DNA of 64,000 nt from Mallotus nudiflorus. Its lineage: Eukaryota > Streptophyta > Magnoliopsida > Malpighiales > Euphorbiaceae. Position 1 is the stretch's first letter, and every line of letters starts with the position of its first letter. The notes beneath the pieces are model-generated. The model saw only the letters and a program-made list of their open reading frames with translations. It did no database searches and was not told the origin of the DNA. The position numbers and the translations under genes were made by a program. Positions 1 to 12,866 of this stretch are shown here, piece by piece. The DNA is taken from assembly GCA_947683625.1 (NCBI GenBank), contig CANTUR010000384.1, forward strand, positions 1 through 64,000, given 5' to 3'.

Positions 1-95
1 GATTTATTTTATTTTTAGGCTTGCTACGGGTTCCGGATTCGAAAGAATTCCCGTTCCCTAGCGCCGGTCATGGGCCCCTGTTTTGGGTCGTGACA
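1..95 (+). mobile_element. Copy A: 3' end of a Tekay-type gypsy LTR
   Basis: The segment ends in GGTCGTGACA at base 95 and matches the last ~95 bases of every other plus-strand copy of this 3.2-kb LTR family in the window (for example 7320-7401 and 35690-35770). The rest of the copy lies left of the window. The next bases, GGTTA (96-100), lead straight into the interior of a minus-strand copy of the same LTR, so A appears to have inserted into copy B. The left target duplication cannot be seen. Confidence 0.85.
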
Positions 96-2455
96 GGTTA
101 GTAATATAGCCTAAATGCTATAAGCGCACCGGTACGTACTCGGTCCTAGTGCTGCCCACTAGGTAGCACGTTCTATCGATATCCTTCATTAATAAATATA
201 AAACATTCATTCACAAAAATAAATGATGCATGAATTTCAATATAATAACAACATAGATCATATATATACTAGAAATATACCAAAAATAAATCAGGTATAT
301 TTTGAGTATATATACGTCAAATAAATCCAATCAAATTATAAAATAAGCCAGAAATATATTTAAAAACATTTTAAATATAATTTATTTACAAAACATGCAT
401 ATAGTTAAATATATACCAAAAATAAACTAAAAATAAACCAAAATATACTTAAATACAAATCACATTATTTATGCATATTTAATCAAAATAAAACGTATAT
501 TTCTAAATCATGCATTCTAAGCATATATATATATATAATAGTAACTCACAAATTAGTGCACTCTACGAGATGGGTCCGACGGGCCTGGTCCACTAGCCCT
601 CGGTCTCGACGTAACTAAACAAACAATAATGACAGACATCAGAATAAACCTAACAGAAAATCCTAGAATTTGATCTAGAGTATTAAACACAGAAACAGAA
701 TTAGGGTTCGACCAGACATTACGTTTTACGAGAATTCTATCGAAAATTCGGCAGAACCTCCCCTGTAAAATGGACATCTCTCTACTCAAAAGAGTAGAGC
801 CGACCCTGCAAAGAAACACACTTTAAAAAATAAGCACTACATCTCATTCACAACCCCTCGGTCAGACTCTAGACTACAATCTACCGACCGGGGTCCACAA
901 ACACAGAAAAATTTTGAAAATACCAAAAATATCCTTATAGCATAGAAATACATTTTATAAGTAGAAATTACATAATTAACCTTAAAACACTGTAAAAACC
1001 GATAAAAATCCATTTTATTAGAAAAACCGTATATTATATATATAATTGAAAATAATTCTCGAAAAATAGTTTTAATTAGTTAAAAATATCAAATAACTTA
1101 TAGAAATCATTTTTATACCTTAAATAACTATTAAAACCAATTAAATTACATTTTTAGCCAATTTTGTGTAAAATTACCAAAATACCCTTATATATATAAA
1201 TATACTAAAATTACTTCAAAAATTCACCAAAAATCATACAATTATCCAAAATGAATTTTCTCAACATATTTATCAATAATATCAATAATTAAACTCAATT
1301 AACCAATTAATTTCAATTAAAAACATAATTAACCCTAATTTCCCAAAATTCCATAAACTCAAATAATTCAAAATAAATACTTAAAAATTCATAAAAATTC
1401 CAAATAAATTCATATAATTCATTTCAACACCTAATTTAACCATAAACACCAATTTCATAATTTAAATAATTATTTCCAAAAATTAGAAAATAATATTAAA
1501 ATATTCAAAAATACCCAAAAATCCAAAAAATCTCCAAAAATTCCAAAAAAATTCATACATGTAAATTAAGCTACTAGGATCAACATTTGTGAAGGGAGTT
1601 TTCATGAATCAATCAATTCGAAGCTCAAAAAAATCAAAAACCCTAATAGGCCGAAATTGAAAATTCGAAACCTAAGCAAATCTAAACCATTTTAGCTCAA
1701 ACCAAAGCTAGAATCACACTCACCGGAGCTCAAGGAGAAGAAATAGACCGGCGGTGTCAAAAATGGTGGCCGGAATCGTGGTCGACGACAAAGGGAAGAA
1801 GTTTCGGCCAAATGAGGAAAATGGGGGTTGCCGGCGCCGGGGAAGGGAGCTGGGGGGCGGCGGAGCAGCTGGCTGAGGAAGGTGGAGCTCCTGGTGGCAC
1901 ACCGACGACAGAAATCAGAAGTTGCAGGCGGGTGGTGAGGGATGGTGGTCGGGCGCACGGGAGGGAAAGGAAGAAGAAGAAGAAGAAGAAAAAGAAAAAG
2001 AAAGAAAAGAAAAAGAAAAAAGAAAAAAAGGAAAAAGAAAGAAAAAAAATAATAAAATAATAAAAAAGTAATTTTAATAATTTAATAATAAATAAAATAA
2101 TTAAATAACAATAAATTAATAAATAAATAATAAAATATTAGGGTAATATATTAAACCTAATTAAATAAATATTTACACACATAGGCTTTACTTAGTATTT
2201 TAAAAATACGTATGAGTTCATGCAAGTCTGAAAATATATTTAAAATAATTAATAATAAATTATTTACGTGAAAATTTCCCCGAAAATGCAAGTCCCGAGA
2301 AAATTTTACGTAAAGCACTGTAAATAAGACACAATAATTAAAATAGGTTTAAAATACATACCAACTCATGAAAATATCGCAATTTAGATACGGAAATTAT
2401 TAACACGCATATCCCGGTACAGTGTAAAAATATTTTAAAAATACGGGATATTACA
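96..2455 (-). mobile_element. Copy B: Tekay-type LTR, minus strand, interrupted at its left by copy A
   Basis: On the minus strand this reads from TGTAATATCCCG (complement of the bases ending at 2455) through the TATA-rich promoter zone, a polypurine/polypyrimidine tract (1965-2060), the GC-rich island (about 1690-1960), the hairpin block (about 700-800) and the GTACCGGTAC palindrome near 140. The last ~900 bases of the LTR, including the twin-hairpin region, are absent here and presumably lie left of copy A. ATATT follows at 2456-2460 and may be a target duplication whose partner is outside the window. The island is of the 'GGTGAGT' type (subfamily 2). Confidence 0.85.
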
Positions 2456-2491
2456 ATATTAATTTAATTTAATTTAATTTTGTTACAAATA
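2456..2491. repeat. Host AT-rich repeat, left flank of copy C
   Basis: This short AATTT-rich stretch resembles part of the degenerate tandem repeats at 12400-12790, for example around 12450-12485. It fits the idea that copy C inserted into one repeat array, now split into 2456-2491 and 12080-12866. Confidence 0.55.
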
Positions 2492-2763
2492 TGTAATATT
2501 CCGTGTTTTTAAATATTTTTATACTGCATCGGGATATGCAGTGTTAATAAATTCGTATATAATTATGATATTTTTACAAGTTGATATTTATTTAAAGCTT
2601 ATTTTAATTGTTTTATATTATTTTAAGTATTTTATGTAAAGTTTTCCCGAGAATTCTATTTCGGGGAAATTAACAAGTAAATAATTTAATATTAATTATT
2701 TTAAATAGAATTACGTATTTGCATGAGTTCATACATGATTTTTAAGGGTCGTATTGAAATATA

Positions 2764-2885
<122 letters not shown>

Positions 2886-2957
2886 TGTGTATTTTAAACA
2901 TGCGGTGTGTGATTTTTCTAAGTATTATATTAATATATTATATTATAAATTATTAAA

Positions 2958-2998
<41 letters not shown>

Positions 2999-5764
2999 CA
3001 CAAAAACACAAATTCTTTTCCTATTTTCCCTTCTTCTTACCGACACTACCCCTCCCTTCACCCTCACTATTCATTTCTTTTGCCGACCAGAGCGCCTCCA
3101 GCCTTCCGCCATCGACCACCTCCTCGCTAGCAAGCTCCGCCGTCCCTGTCATCTTCCTCGACGTCGGCCAAGCCCATTTCCACCATTTTTAGTCGAAACT
3201 CAAGCTTTCCACCGTTATTCTTCCTCTGGCCATCATTCTTCAAGTTTCCGGTGTCCTTGAGCTCCTCAAGCTTCTGTGATCTTGATTCTAGCTTTGGTTT
3301 GAGCTCTAACTCCCTCAATTTTTCAATTTCGGCCATATTGAATTTTTGAATTTTTTTAAAGCATTTCTTTGTGATTCATGAAAATTCCCTTAACAAATGT
3401 TGCTCCCCTTAGCTTAAACTACATGTGTGAATTTTTGTAGAATTTTTAGAATTTTATTTTGATTTTTGGGTTTTTTTTGATTATTTTATTATTATTTTCT
3501 AATTTTTGAAAATTAATTAATTAAATTATGAAATTATGTTTTATGATAAATATAGGTGTTTAAATGAATTATAGAAATTTATTTGTAATTTTTTTGAATT
3601 TTTATGTATTTATTTTGAATTTATATAGTTTATGTAATTTTGGAAAATTAGGTTAATTATGTGTTAAATTGAAATTAATTGGTTAATTAAGTATATTTAT
3701 TGATATTATTAAAATATATGTTGAGAAAATTAATTTTGAGTAATTATATTATTTTTGGTGAATTTTTGAATTAATTTTAGTATATTTATATATATAGGGG
3801 TATTTTGGTAATTTTACCCTAAATTGGCTAAAAATGTAATTAAATTGGTTTTGATAGTTATTTAGGGTATAAAAATTATTTCTACAAATTATTTGGTATT
3901 TTTAACTAATTAAAACTATTTTTCATAAATTATTTGTAATTATATATATAATATACGATTTTTCTAATAAAATGAGTTTTTATCGGTTTTCACTATGTTT
4001 TAGGGTTAATTACGTAATTCGTACTAATAAAATGTATTTTTATTATATAAGGGAATTTTCGGTATTTTGTAAATATTCTGTGAATTGTGGACCTCGGTTG
4101 GTGATTTGTAGTTTGGAGTCCGACCGAGGGGATTTTGATTGAGAATTCTGTGTTATTTTTGAAGTGTGTTTCTTTGCAGGTGTAATATCCCGTATTTTTT
4201 TAAATATTTTAATACTGCATCAGGATATGCAGTGTTAATAATTTATGTATATATATATATATATATGAAATGTTTATGAGTTTGTTATTTAATTAAAGCT
4301 AATTTTAATTGTTTATTATTATTTTAAGTGCTTTACGTAAAAATTTCCCGGGACTTTCATTTTCGGGAAAATTTTCACGTAAATAATTTACTATTAATTA
4401 TTTTAAATAGATTTCCGGACTTGCATGAACTCATACATATTTTTAAAATACTAAATAACGTATATATGTGTATTTATTTAATTAATTAGGGTTTAATTAA
4501 TTACCCTAATATTTTATTATTTATTAATTAGTTTTAATATTATTTAATTATTTTTAGGTGTGTTAAATTATTAAAATATTAAATTATAAGTGTGTGGTGT
4601 ATATTTAATGTGTGTAATTTTATATTATTTTAATGTATAGTGTAAAGTATATATATATACATATATATAGTTGAAAAATCAAAATTTTTGCCAAATTACC
4701 TAATTGCCCCTCCCTTTTCCTTCTTCTCTCCCAACGCCTACCCTCACTGCGCCTCTCGTTCCACCTCGCCGGACCGCCCTTTGCCGCCAAACCTCCTCCC
4801 CCTTCCTTCCTCTTCCTCTCCGACGATCAGGCTGTTGGAAGCCCGCTGGAACGCCCAGAATTCGCGATGGCAGCAAGTTAAGCTCTTCGCTGTCGACCAC
4901 GATTTCGACCAACATTTCATGCACCGCCGGTCTTCATCGACTCCTTGAGCTCCGGTGGTCCCTATTCTAAGCTCCTTTTGGCCTGAAATCAAGTGGTTGA
5001 TAAGGTTTGAGCTAAATCTTCAATTCGGCCATTTTAGGGTGTTCTTGATTTTTTGGACTTCAATTTGATTGATTCATGAAAAATTCCTTCACAAATGTTG
5101 ATCCTAGTAGCTTAATCTACATGTGTGAATTTTTGGAGATTAATTTGATTTTTGGTATTTTTGAATATTTTAATATTATTTTCTAATTTTCGGAAATTAT
5201 TAATTAAATTATGAAATTGTGTTTTATAATAAATATAGGTGTTTTAAATGAATTATAGAAATTTATTTGGAATTTTTATGAATTTCTATGTATTTATTTT
5301 GAATTATTAGGTTTATGTAATTTTGGGAAAATTAGGTTAATTGTGTTTTTAATTGAAATTAATTAGTTAATTGAGTTTTAATTATTGATATTATTTATAA
5401 ATATGCTTAGAAAATTAATTTTGGATAATTATATTATTTTTGGTGAATTTTTGGAGTAATTTTAGTATATTTATATATATAGGGGTATTTTGGTAATTTT
5501 ACCCAAAATTCGCTAAAATGTAATTAAATTGGTTTTAATAGTTATTTAAGGTATAAAAATGATTTCTACAAATTATTTAGTATTTTTAATTAATTAAAAC
5601 TATTTTTCGTGAATTATTTTCAATTATATATATAATATACGATTTTTCTAATAAAATGAGTTTTATCAGTTTTTAATGTGTTTTAAGGTTAATTACGTAA
5701 TTATATGTATAAAATATATTTCTGTGATATAAGGGTATTTTTGGTATTTTTATATAAGGGTATT

Positions 5765-5945
5765 TTTGGACCCCGGTCGGTAGACTGTAGTTTGGAGTCC
5801 AACCGAGGGGTTATGAATGAGTTTTTGTGCCTGTTTTTCGAAGTGTGTTTCTTTTGCAGGACAAGCTCTACTCTTTAAGTAGAGAGATTTCCGTTTTACA
5901 GGGGAGGTTCTGTCGAATTTTCGATAGAATTCTCATAAAACGCGA
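5765..5945 (+). other. Conserved stacked inverted-repeat block inside the LTR (representative copy, in D)
   Basis: Successive complementary segments occur in the same order in the LTR copies: CCCCGGTCGG with CCGACCGAGGGG (the second arm weakened in D); CTCTACTC with GAGTAGAG around a 3-5 base loop; and an outer CGTTTTAC with GTAAAACG enclosing TTCTACCGAA with TTCGGTAGAA. In D the inner arms read TCGAA and TTCGA instead of CCGAA and TTCGG, so both sides have changed and pairing is kept. Equivalent blocks lie near 9895-10070 (E), 14455-14635 (F), 28570-28750 (G) and 34145-34330 (I), and on the minus strand near 700-890 (B), 17640-17850 and 25790-25990 (H), and 50805-50990 (J). Folding in RNA is an inference. 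Confidence 0.6.
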
Positions 5946-6521
5946 TGTCTGGTCAAACCCTAATTTTATTTCTGTGTCCAATATTTTAGATCGAGTTTCT
6001 AGGATTTTCTGTTAGGTTTATTCTGATGTCTGTTATTTATTGTTTGTTAGTTGCGCCGAGACCGAGGGCTAGTGGACCAGGCCCGTCGGACCCATCTCGA
6101 GGAGCGCACTAAGTGTGAGTTACTAATTTATATATATATGTTTAGGGTGCATGATTTAGAAATGTATGTTATTTTGATTAATTATACATAAATAATTCAT
6201 TTGGTATTTAAGTTTATCTTTAGTTTATATTTGGTATATTTTGGTATATATTAAATTATATGCATGCTTTATTAACCATTTATGTTTAAAATGTTTTTAA
6301 ATACATTTCTAATTTATTTTGTAATTTGATTGGATTTGTTTGACGTATATATACTCGAGATATACCTGGTTTAACTTTTGGTATATTTCCAGTATATATA
6401 TGGTTTATATTGTTATTTTATTTAAATCATGCATCATTTATTTGTGAATGAATGTTTTATATTTATTAATGAAGGATATCAATAGAACGTGCTACCTAGT
6501 GGGCAGCACTAGGACCGAGTA

Positions 6522-6533
6522 CGTACCGGTACG
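6522..6533. other. Perfect 12-bp palindrome CGTACCGGTACG in the LTR
   Basis: It is self-complementary over 12 bases and lies just after CCTAGT...ACTAGG, a 6-bp inverted repeat with a 7-base loop. The pair recurs in most copies (near 10636-10650 in E, 34876 in I, 50230 in J on the minus strand), with point changes in some (for example 8073-8078 in C and 15215 in F). It could be a protein-binding site or part of the leader RNA; neither is shown. Confidence 0.6.
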
Positions 6534-6616
6534 CTTATAGCATTTAGGCTATATTACTAACCATTTGTGGATATTAATTGGATATGATTATTTGATGTGT
6601 GAGATATGGTTTGGAG

Positions 6617-6723
6617 GTGTGATTGCTGGAGCTCGGTTGACCAAGTGTCTCGGGGGCCAATCACACTAACAGTCAGACTGCTGGAGCTCGGTTGACTAAG
6701 TGTCTTGGGGCCAGTCTACTGTC
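6617..6723 (+). other. Twin hairpin with duplicated loop (representative copy, in D)
   Basis: Two units share nearly the same central sequence, GGAGCTCGGTTGAC followed by AGTGTCTCGGGG. Unit 1 is closed by GTGTGATTG (6617-6625) and CAATCACAC (6658-6666), 9 bp. Unit 2 is closed by AGACTG (6675-6680) and CAGTCT (6712-6717), extended by CAGT and ACTG across a one-base bulge. Same loop and different but complementary stems suggest that base pairing is what is conserved. Other copies: 10737-10843, 15303-15415, 29406-29515, 34969-35074 (plus); 16906-17012, 25052-25157, 50037-50143 (minus); and copy C, where E has inserted at its 3' arm (8265). Confidence 0.75.
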
Positions 6724-8265
6724 CCAATGGAACAAGTGAACACATTTGGAATAAGTGAGCCTATATGGCTAGAGTGTTGTCTAACACTGTTTGAGGTTGC
6801 GATATTATAGGGTTCTATTTGATCCTTCATAAACTGTGAATTTCAGTAAAAATATATAAAATGATTTTATTGCATATGTGTGTATTTGCCTGTATATGTA
6901 CATATTAGATATATACTTTGATTGTATGCATTGTCATTTAGTATGCATGTATATATATTATAGTAATTCACTCAGTGAGGTCTGACTCCCCTCCGTTGAC
7001 TATTTTTCAGGAGAGTCATCATCTTCAGACCTCAGTAGCAGGCCTGTATGCCGGATTTCTTCTGCCCCGGCTTCTTTATGTAAACTGCTCACTTGAGTTT
7101 TATTTTATAATCTAGACACTGCAGTAGTTGTAAATAAATTATGGGTTTGATGTATTGTATTTATATGAGATATGTATTTTAAGAATTTGAGCTGGATGTA
7201 TTCAAAGGATTTATCTATATATGAGATATGGATATTATTTTGATATTATGATTTTATTCCGCTGCACAGTAGTTTATTTAATTGTGATATTATTATTACT
7301 TTGCATGTTTTATTTTATTTTTAGGCTTGCTACGGGTTCCGGATTCAAAAGAATTCTTGTTCCTTAGCGCCGGTCATGGCCCCTGTTTTTAGGTCGTGAC
7401 AGCAGGGTCGGCTATACTCTTTGAGTAGAGAGATGTCCATTTTACAGGGGAGGTTTTGCTAGATTTTCGGTAGAATTCTCGTAAAATGTGATGTCCGGTC
7501 GAACTCTAATCCTAATTCTGTCTCTAGTATTCTAGATTGAGTCTTTAGAACTTATGTTAGATTTGTTCTGATTCCTATCATTTTTGTTTGTTTAGTTGCG
7601 TTGAGACCGAGACCTAGTGGACTAGGTCCACGGATCCATCTTGTGGAGCGCAATAATTTATGAGTTACTATTCTATATTATATGCTCTAGGGTGCATGAT
7701 TTTAGAAATCTATGTTTTATTTTGACTAAAAATGCATAATGGTATTAATTAGTACTTGAGTTTATTTTAGTTTACTTTTGGTTTATTTTTGGTATATTAT
7801 AAACTATATGCATGTTTTATTAATGAATTATGTTTAAAATATTTTTGAATATATTTCTAGTTTATTTTGTAATATAATTGGATTTATTTGACGTATATAT
7901 ACTCGAAATATACCTGGTTTACTTTGGTATATTTCCAGTATATATATGGTTTATATTGTTATTTTATTTAAATTCATGCCTCATTTATTTTTATGAATGT
8001 ATGTTTTATATTTCAATGGAGGATATTGATAGAACGTGCTACCTAGTGGGCAGCACTAGGACCGAGTACGTATCGGTATGCCGATAGTATTTAGGCTAAT
8101 ATTACTAACCTGTTTGAGGATATTTGATTGGATTTGATTATTTGATGTGTGAGAAAGGATTTGGGAGTGTGATTGCAGGAGCTCGGTTGACCAAGTGTCT
8201 CGGGGGCCAATCACACTGACAATCAGACTGCTGGAGCTCGGTTGTTTTAGTGTCTCGGGGCCAAT

Positions 8266-11200
8266 TGTAATAATCCCGTGTTTTTAAATATTTTTACACT
8301 GTACCGGGATATGCAGTGTTAATAATTTTGTATATATATCTTATGATATTTTTACGAGTTAATATGTATTTAAAACCTATTTTAGATACTGTATATTATT
8401 TACAGTGTTTTACGTAAAATTTTCCCGGGACTTACATTTTCGGGGAAATTTTCACGTAAATAATTTATTATTAATTATTTTAAATATATTTTCGGACTTG
8501 CATGAACTCATACATGTTTTTAAAATATTAAAACACCGTGTATACATATAATTATTTATTTAATTAGGGTTTAGTATTACCCTAATATTTTATTAATTAT
8601 TTATTTGTTTTTATTGTTATTTAATTAATTTTATTTAGTATAAATTATTAAAATATTAAATCTTATGTGTGTGGTGTATATTTAATGTGTGTAATTTAAT
8701 ATTATTTTAATTATATAGTATAAAGTATATATATATATACATATATACATTAAAAATCAAAAATTTTTGCCAAATTACCGTTTTGCCCCCTCCCTCTCCT
8801 TCTTCTCTCCCGATCGCTCACCCTCACTGCGCCTCCCATTCCAACACGCCGGACCGCCCCTCGCCGCCACCAGCTGCCGCCAACCTCCTTCCCCCTTCCT
8901 TCCTCTTCCTCTCCGACGTGACCAGGCCGTCGGAAGCCCGCTGGAACGCCCGGAATCGGCCATGGCAGCAAGTTGAGCTTCTTGCCGTCGACGACGATTT
9001 CGGCCACCATTTCGTGCACCGTCGGTCTTCATCGACTCCTTGAGCTCCGGTGATTCCAATTCTAAGCTCCCCAATTCTAAGCTCCTTTCGGCCTGAAATC
9101 AAGTGGATTTTGAGGTTTGAGCTAAAACTCAATTCGGTCACATTAGGGTTTTTGATTTTTTTTAACTTCTAATTGATTGATTCATGAAAACTCCCTTCAC
9201 AAATGTTGATCCTAGTAGCTCAATCTACATGTATGATTTTTTTTGGAATTTTTGGAGATTTTTTGGATTTTTGGGTATTTTTAAATATTTTAATATTATT
9301 TTCTAATTTTTGGAAATTAATTATTTAAATTATGAAATTATGTTTTATGGTTAAATTAGGTGTTGAAATGAATTATAGGAATTTATTTGGAATTTTTATG
9401 AATTTCTAAATATTTATTTTGAATTATTTAAGTTTATGTAATTTTGGGAAAATTAGGTTAAATGTGTTTTATTTGAATTTAATTGGTTAATTGAGTTTAA
9501 TTATTGATATTATTGATAAATATGTTGAGAAAATTAATTTTGGATAATTGTATGATTTTTGGTGAATTTTTGAAGTAATTTAAGTATATTTATATATATA
9601 GGGGTATTTTGGTAATTTTACCCTAAATTGGCTAAAAATGTAATTTAATTGTTTTTAATAGTTATTTAAGGTATAAAAAATGATTTCTAAAAATTATTTA
9701 GTATTTTTAACTAATTAAAACTATTTTTCGTAAATTATTTTCAATTATATATATAATATACGGATTTTCTAATAAAATGAGTTTTTATTGGTTTTTACTG
9801 TGTTTAAAGGTTAATTATGTAATTTCTACTTAAAAAATGAATTTCTATGATATAAGGATATTTTTGGTATTTTCAGAATTATTTTGTGTTTGTGGACCCC
9901 GGTCGGTAGACTGTAGTTTGGAGTCCGACCGAGGGGTTTTGGGTGTGTTTTGTGTTTGAATTTCGAAGTGTGTTTCTTTGCAGGGTCGGCTCTACTCTTT
10001 TGAGTAGAGAGATGTCCGTTTTACAGGGGAGGTTCTACCAGATTTTCGGTAGAATTCTCGTAAAACGTGATATCCAGTCGAACCTTAATTTCTAATTCTG
10101 TTTTTGTATTTAAATACTCTAGATCGAATTCTAGGATTTCTGTTAGGGTTATTCTGATGTCGATTATTTATTTCTTGTTTAGTTGCGCCGAGACCGAGGG
10201 CTAGTGGACCAGGCCCGTCGGATCCGTCTCGTGGAGCGCACTAGGTGAGTTACTATACTATATATATATGCTTAGGATGCATGATTTAGAAATATATATT
10301 TTATTTCGATTAAAATGCATAAATAATGTGATTTGTATTAAGTATATTTTTGGTTTATTTTGGTATATATTAAATTATATGCATGTTTTGTAAATAAAAT
10401 ATATTTAAAATGTTTTTAAATATATTTTAATTTAATTTATGATTTGATTGGATTTATTTGACATATATATACTCGAAATATACCTGGTTTACTTTTGGTA
10501 TATTTCTAGTATATATATGGTTTATGTTGATATTTTATTGAACTTCATGCATCATTTATTTGTGAATGAATGTTTTATATTATTGATGAAGGATATCAAT
10601 AGAACGTGCTACCTAGTGGGCAGCACTAGGACCGAGTACGTACCGGTACGCCTATAGTATTTAGGCTATATTATATTAACTTATTTGTGGATATTGATTT
10701 GATGTGATTATTGATATGTGTGAGATATGGTTTAGGGTGTGATTGCTGGAGCTCGGTTGACCAAGTGTCTCGGGGCCAATCACACTGGCAGTCAGACTGC
10801 TGGAGCTCGGTTGACTTAGTGTCTCGGGGTCAGTCTACTGTCTAAATGGATTAAGTGGATATATTTGGAATAAGTGAGCCTGTATGGCTAGAGTGTTGTC
10901 TAACACTATTACCGAGGTTGCGATATTCTAGGGTTCTATGTGATCCTTCATAAAAGATGATTTTCAGATTAAATATATAAAAATGATTTTATTGCATCTG
11001 TGTGTAATTGCCTATATATATATATATATTAGATATATACTGTTGACTGTATGCATTATCATTTAGTGTGTATATATATATATATTATAGTAATTCACTC
11101 AGTGAGGTCTGGACTCCCCTCCGTTGACTATTTTTCAGGAGAGTCAACATCCTCAGACCTCAGTAGCAGGTCGATACGTCGGATTTCTTTCGCCCCGGCT

Positions 11201-11350
11201 TCTTTGTGTAAATTATCTACTTGAGTCTTATTTATTTAATCTAGACACTGCAGTAGTTGTGAATTAAAGTATTGGATTGCTACGGATTCCGGATTCGAAA
11301 GAATTCCCGTTCCCTAGCGCCGGTCATGGCCCCTGTTTTGGGTCGTGACA
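8266..11350 (+). mobile_element. Copy E: solo LTR (Tekay-type), 3085 bp with a 3' deletion
   Basis: It starts TGTAATAATCCCG and ends TCGTGACA, with duplication CCAAT at 8261-8265 and 11351-11355, and is inserted in copy C. Near 11275 the sequence jumps from GTATTGGATT directly to GCTACGG, so about 150-200 bases present in other copies just before the 3' end (compare 35505-35695) are missing. The island is of subfamily 1, close to D and H. Confidence 0.95.
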
Positions 11351-12079
11351 CCAATCTACTGTCTAAACGGAATAAGTGATTATATTTGGAATAAGTGAGC
11401 ATGTAAGGCTAGAGTGTTGTCTAACACTGTTTTGAGGTTGCGAATTTCTAGGGTTCTATTTGATCCTTCATATCCAGTGGTTTAAAATATATAAAAATGA
11501 TTTTTATTGCATCTGCGTGAATTTGGTTGTATATATACTTATTATATATATACTATTGACTGTATGCATTGTCATTTAGTATGCATGTATATATATTATA
11601 GTAATTCACTCAATGAGATCTGACTCCCCTCCATTGACTATTTTTCAGGAGAGTCATCTTCATCAGACCTCAGTAGCAGACCCTTACGCTGGATTTCTTC
11701 CGCCCCGGCTTCATTATGTAAACTGCTCACCTGAGTTCTATTTTTATAATCTAGACACTGCAGTAGTTGTAATAGATTATGGGTTTTATGTATTATATTC
11801 GTGTGAGATATGTACTTTAAAAATTTGAATTGGAATTTGTATTAAAAGTTTATTTATATATATGAGATGAGTTGTTCGATTTAATTTCATTTGGTGGAAT
11901 ATTATTTTAATATTTATGATTTTGTTCCGTTGCAGGATATTATATTTAATTATGTTGTTATTATTATTATTATTATTATTGCATGTTTTTATTTTATTTG
12001 TAGACTTGCTACGGGTTCCGGATTCAAAAGAATTCTCGTTCTCTAGCGCCGGTCATGGCCCCTGTTTTGGGTCGTGATA

Positions 12080-12866
12080 AAATAAAATAAATACATACTT
12101 TCAATTATATTACAATTATATTTTCATTAAATTAATTTTTATTAGATATAAAATAGAAGTTAACCTGATTAGAATAAAAAAATATACTTTCAATTAAATT
12201 ATAATTTTTTTAAATTCAACTAATAATTGATTGATAAATATTCATTAATTTAATTTTAACTCTTTTTTGTTAAATTTTATAAAAATATTTAAAAATGGTA
12301 ATTATACTACTTTTATTACATACAATATGCTTTCAAAAAATTATATACTTAAAATAAGAATTATGTGTTAATTAATTTCATGTTTATATTAGAGAAAAAA
12401 TAAAAGTTAACTTAATTAGATTATACACTTTCAATTAAATTAGAATTACATATTAATTTAATTTAATTTAATTTTGTTATAGATAAATAGAATACATACT
12501 TTCAATTATATTACAATTATATTTTAATTAAATTATTTTTATTAGATATAAAATACAAGATAACCTAATTATAATAAAAAATATATTTTCAATTAATTAA
12601 ATTTTTTTTTAGAGATAAGATAAAGATTAACCTAATTAAAATAGGAAATATACTTTCAATTAAATTAGAATTATATTTAATTAATTTAATTTTTATTAGA
12701 GATAAAAATAGAAGTTAACTTAATTAAAATATAAAATAGAATTTCATTCACATTAAAATTATATTTAAATTAATTAATTTTTATTAATTAATGACTAAAT
12801 TATCTAATTTTTATATAATAATGAGTGAAAACTATTTTATAATTTTACCTTTCCCTACTCCCCTTT
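12080..12866. repeat. AT-rich degenerate tandem repeats, apparent pre-insertion DNA
   Basis: Units of roughly 85-110 bases contain 'ATACTTTCAATTA', 'TTTTTATTAGA' and 'AAGTTAACTTAATTA' and recur several times (clearest 12400-12790). No coding frame is seen. It is the right flank of copy C and the left flank of copy F (duplication CCTTT at 12862-12866). Confidence 0.7.

Larger units (their letters stand above)
4181..7401 (+). mobile_element. Copy D: complete solo LTR (Tekay-type), 3221 bp
   Basis: It begins TGTAATATCCCG and ends TCGTGACA, with a perfect 5-bp duplication GCAGG at 4176-4180 and 7402-7406. It is inserted in copy C exactly at the conserved TTTCTTTGCAGG sequence that resembles a splice acceptor. 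The GC-rich island (about 4690-4985) belongs to subfamily 1. The twin hairpin (6617-6723), palindrome (6522-6533) and hairpin block (about 5765-5945) are all present. Confidence 0.96.
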
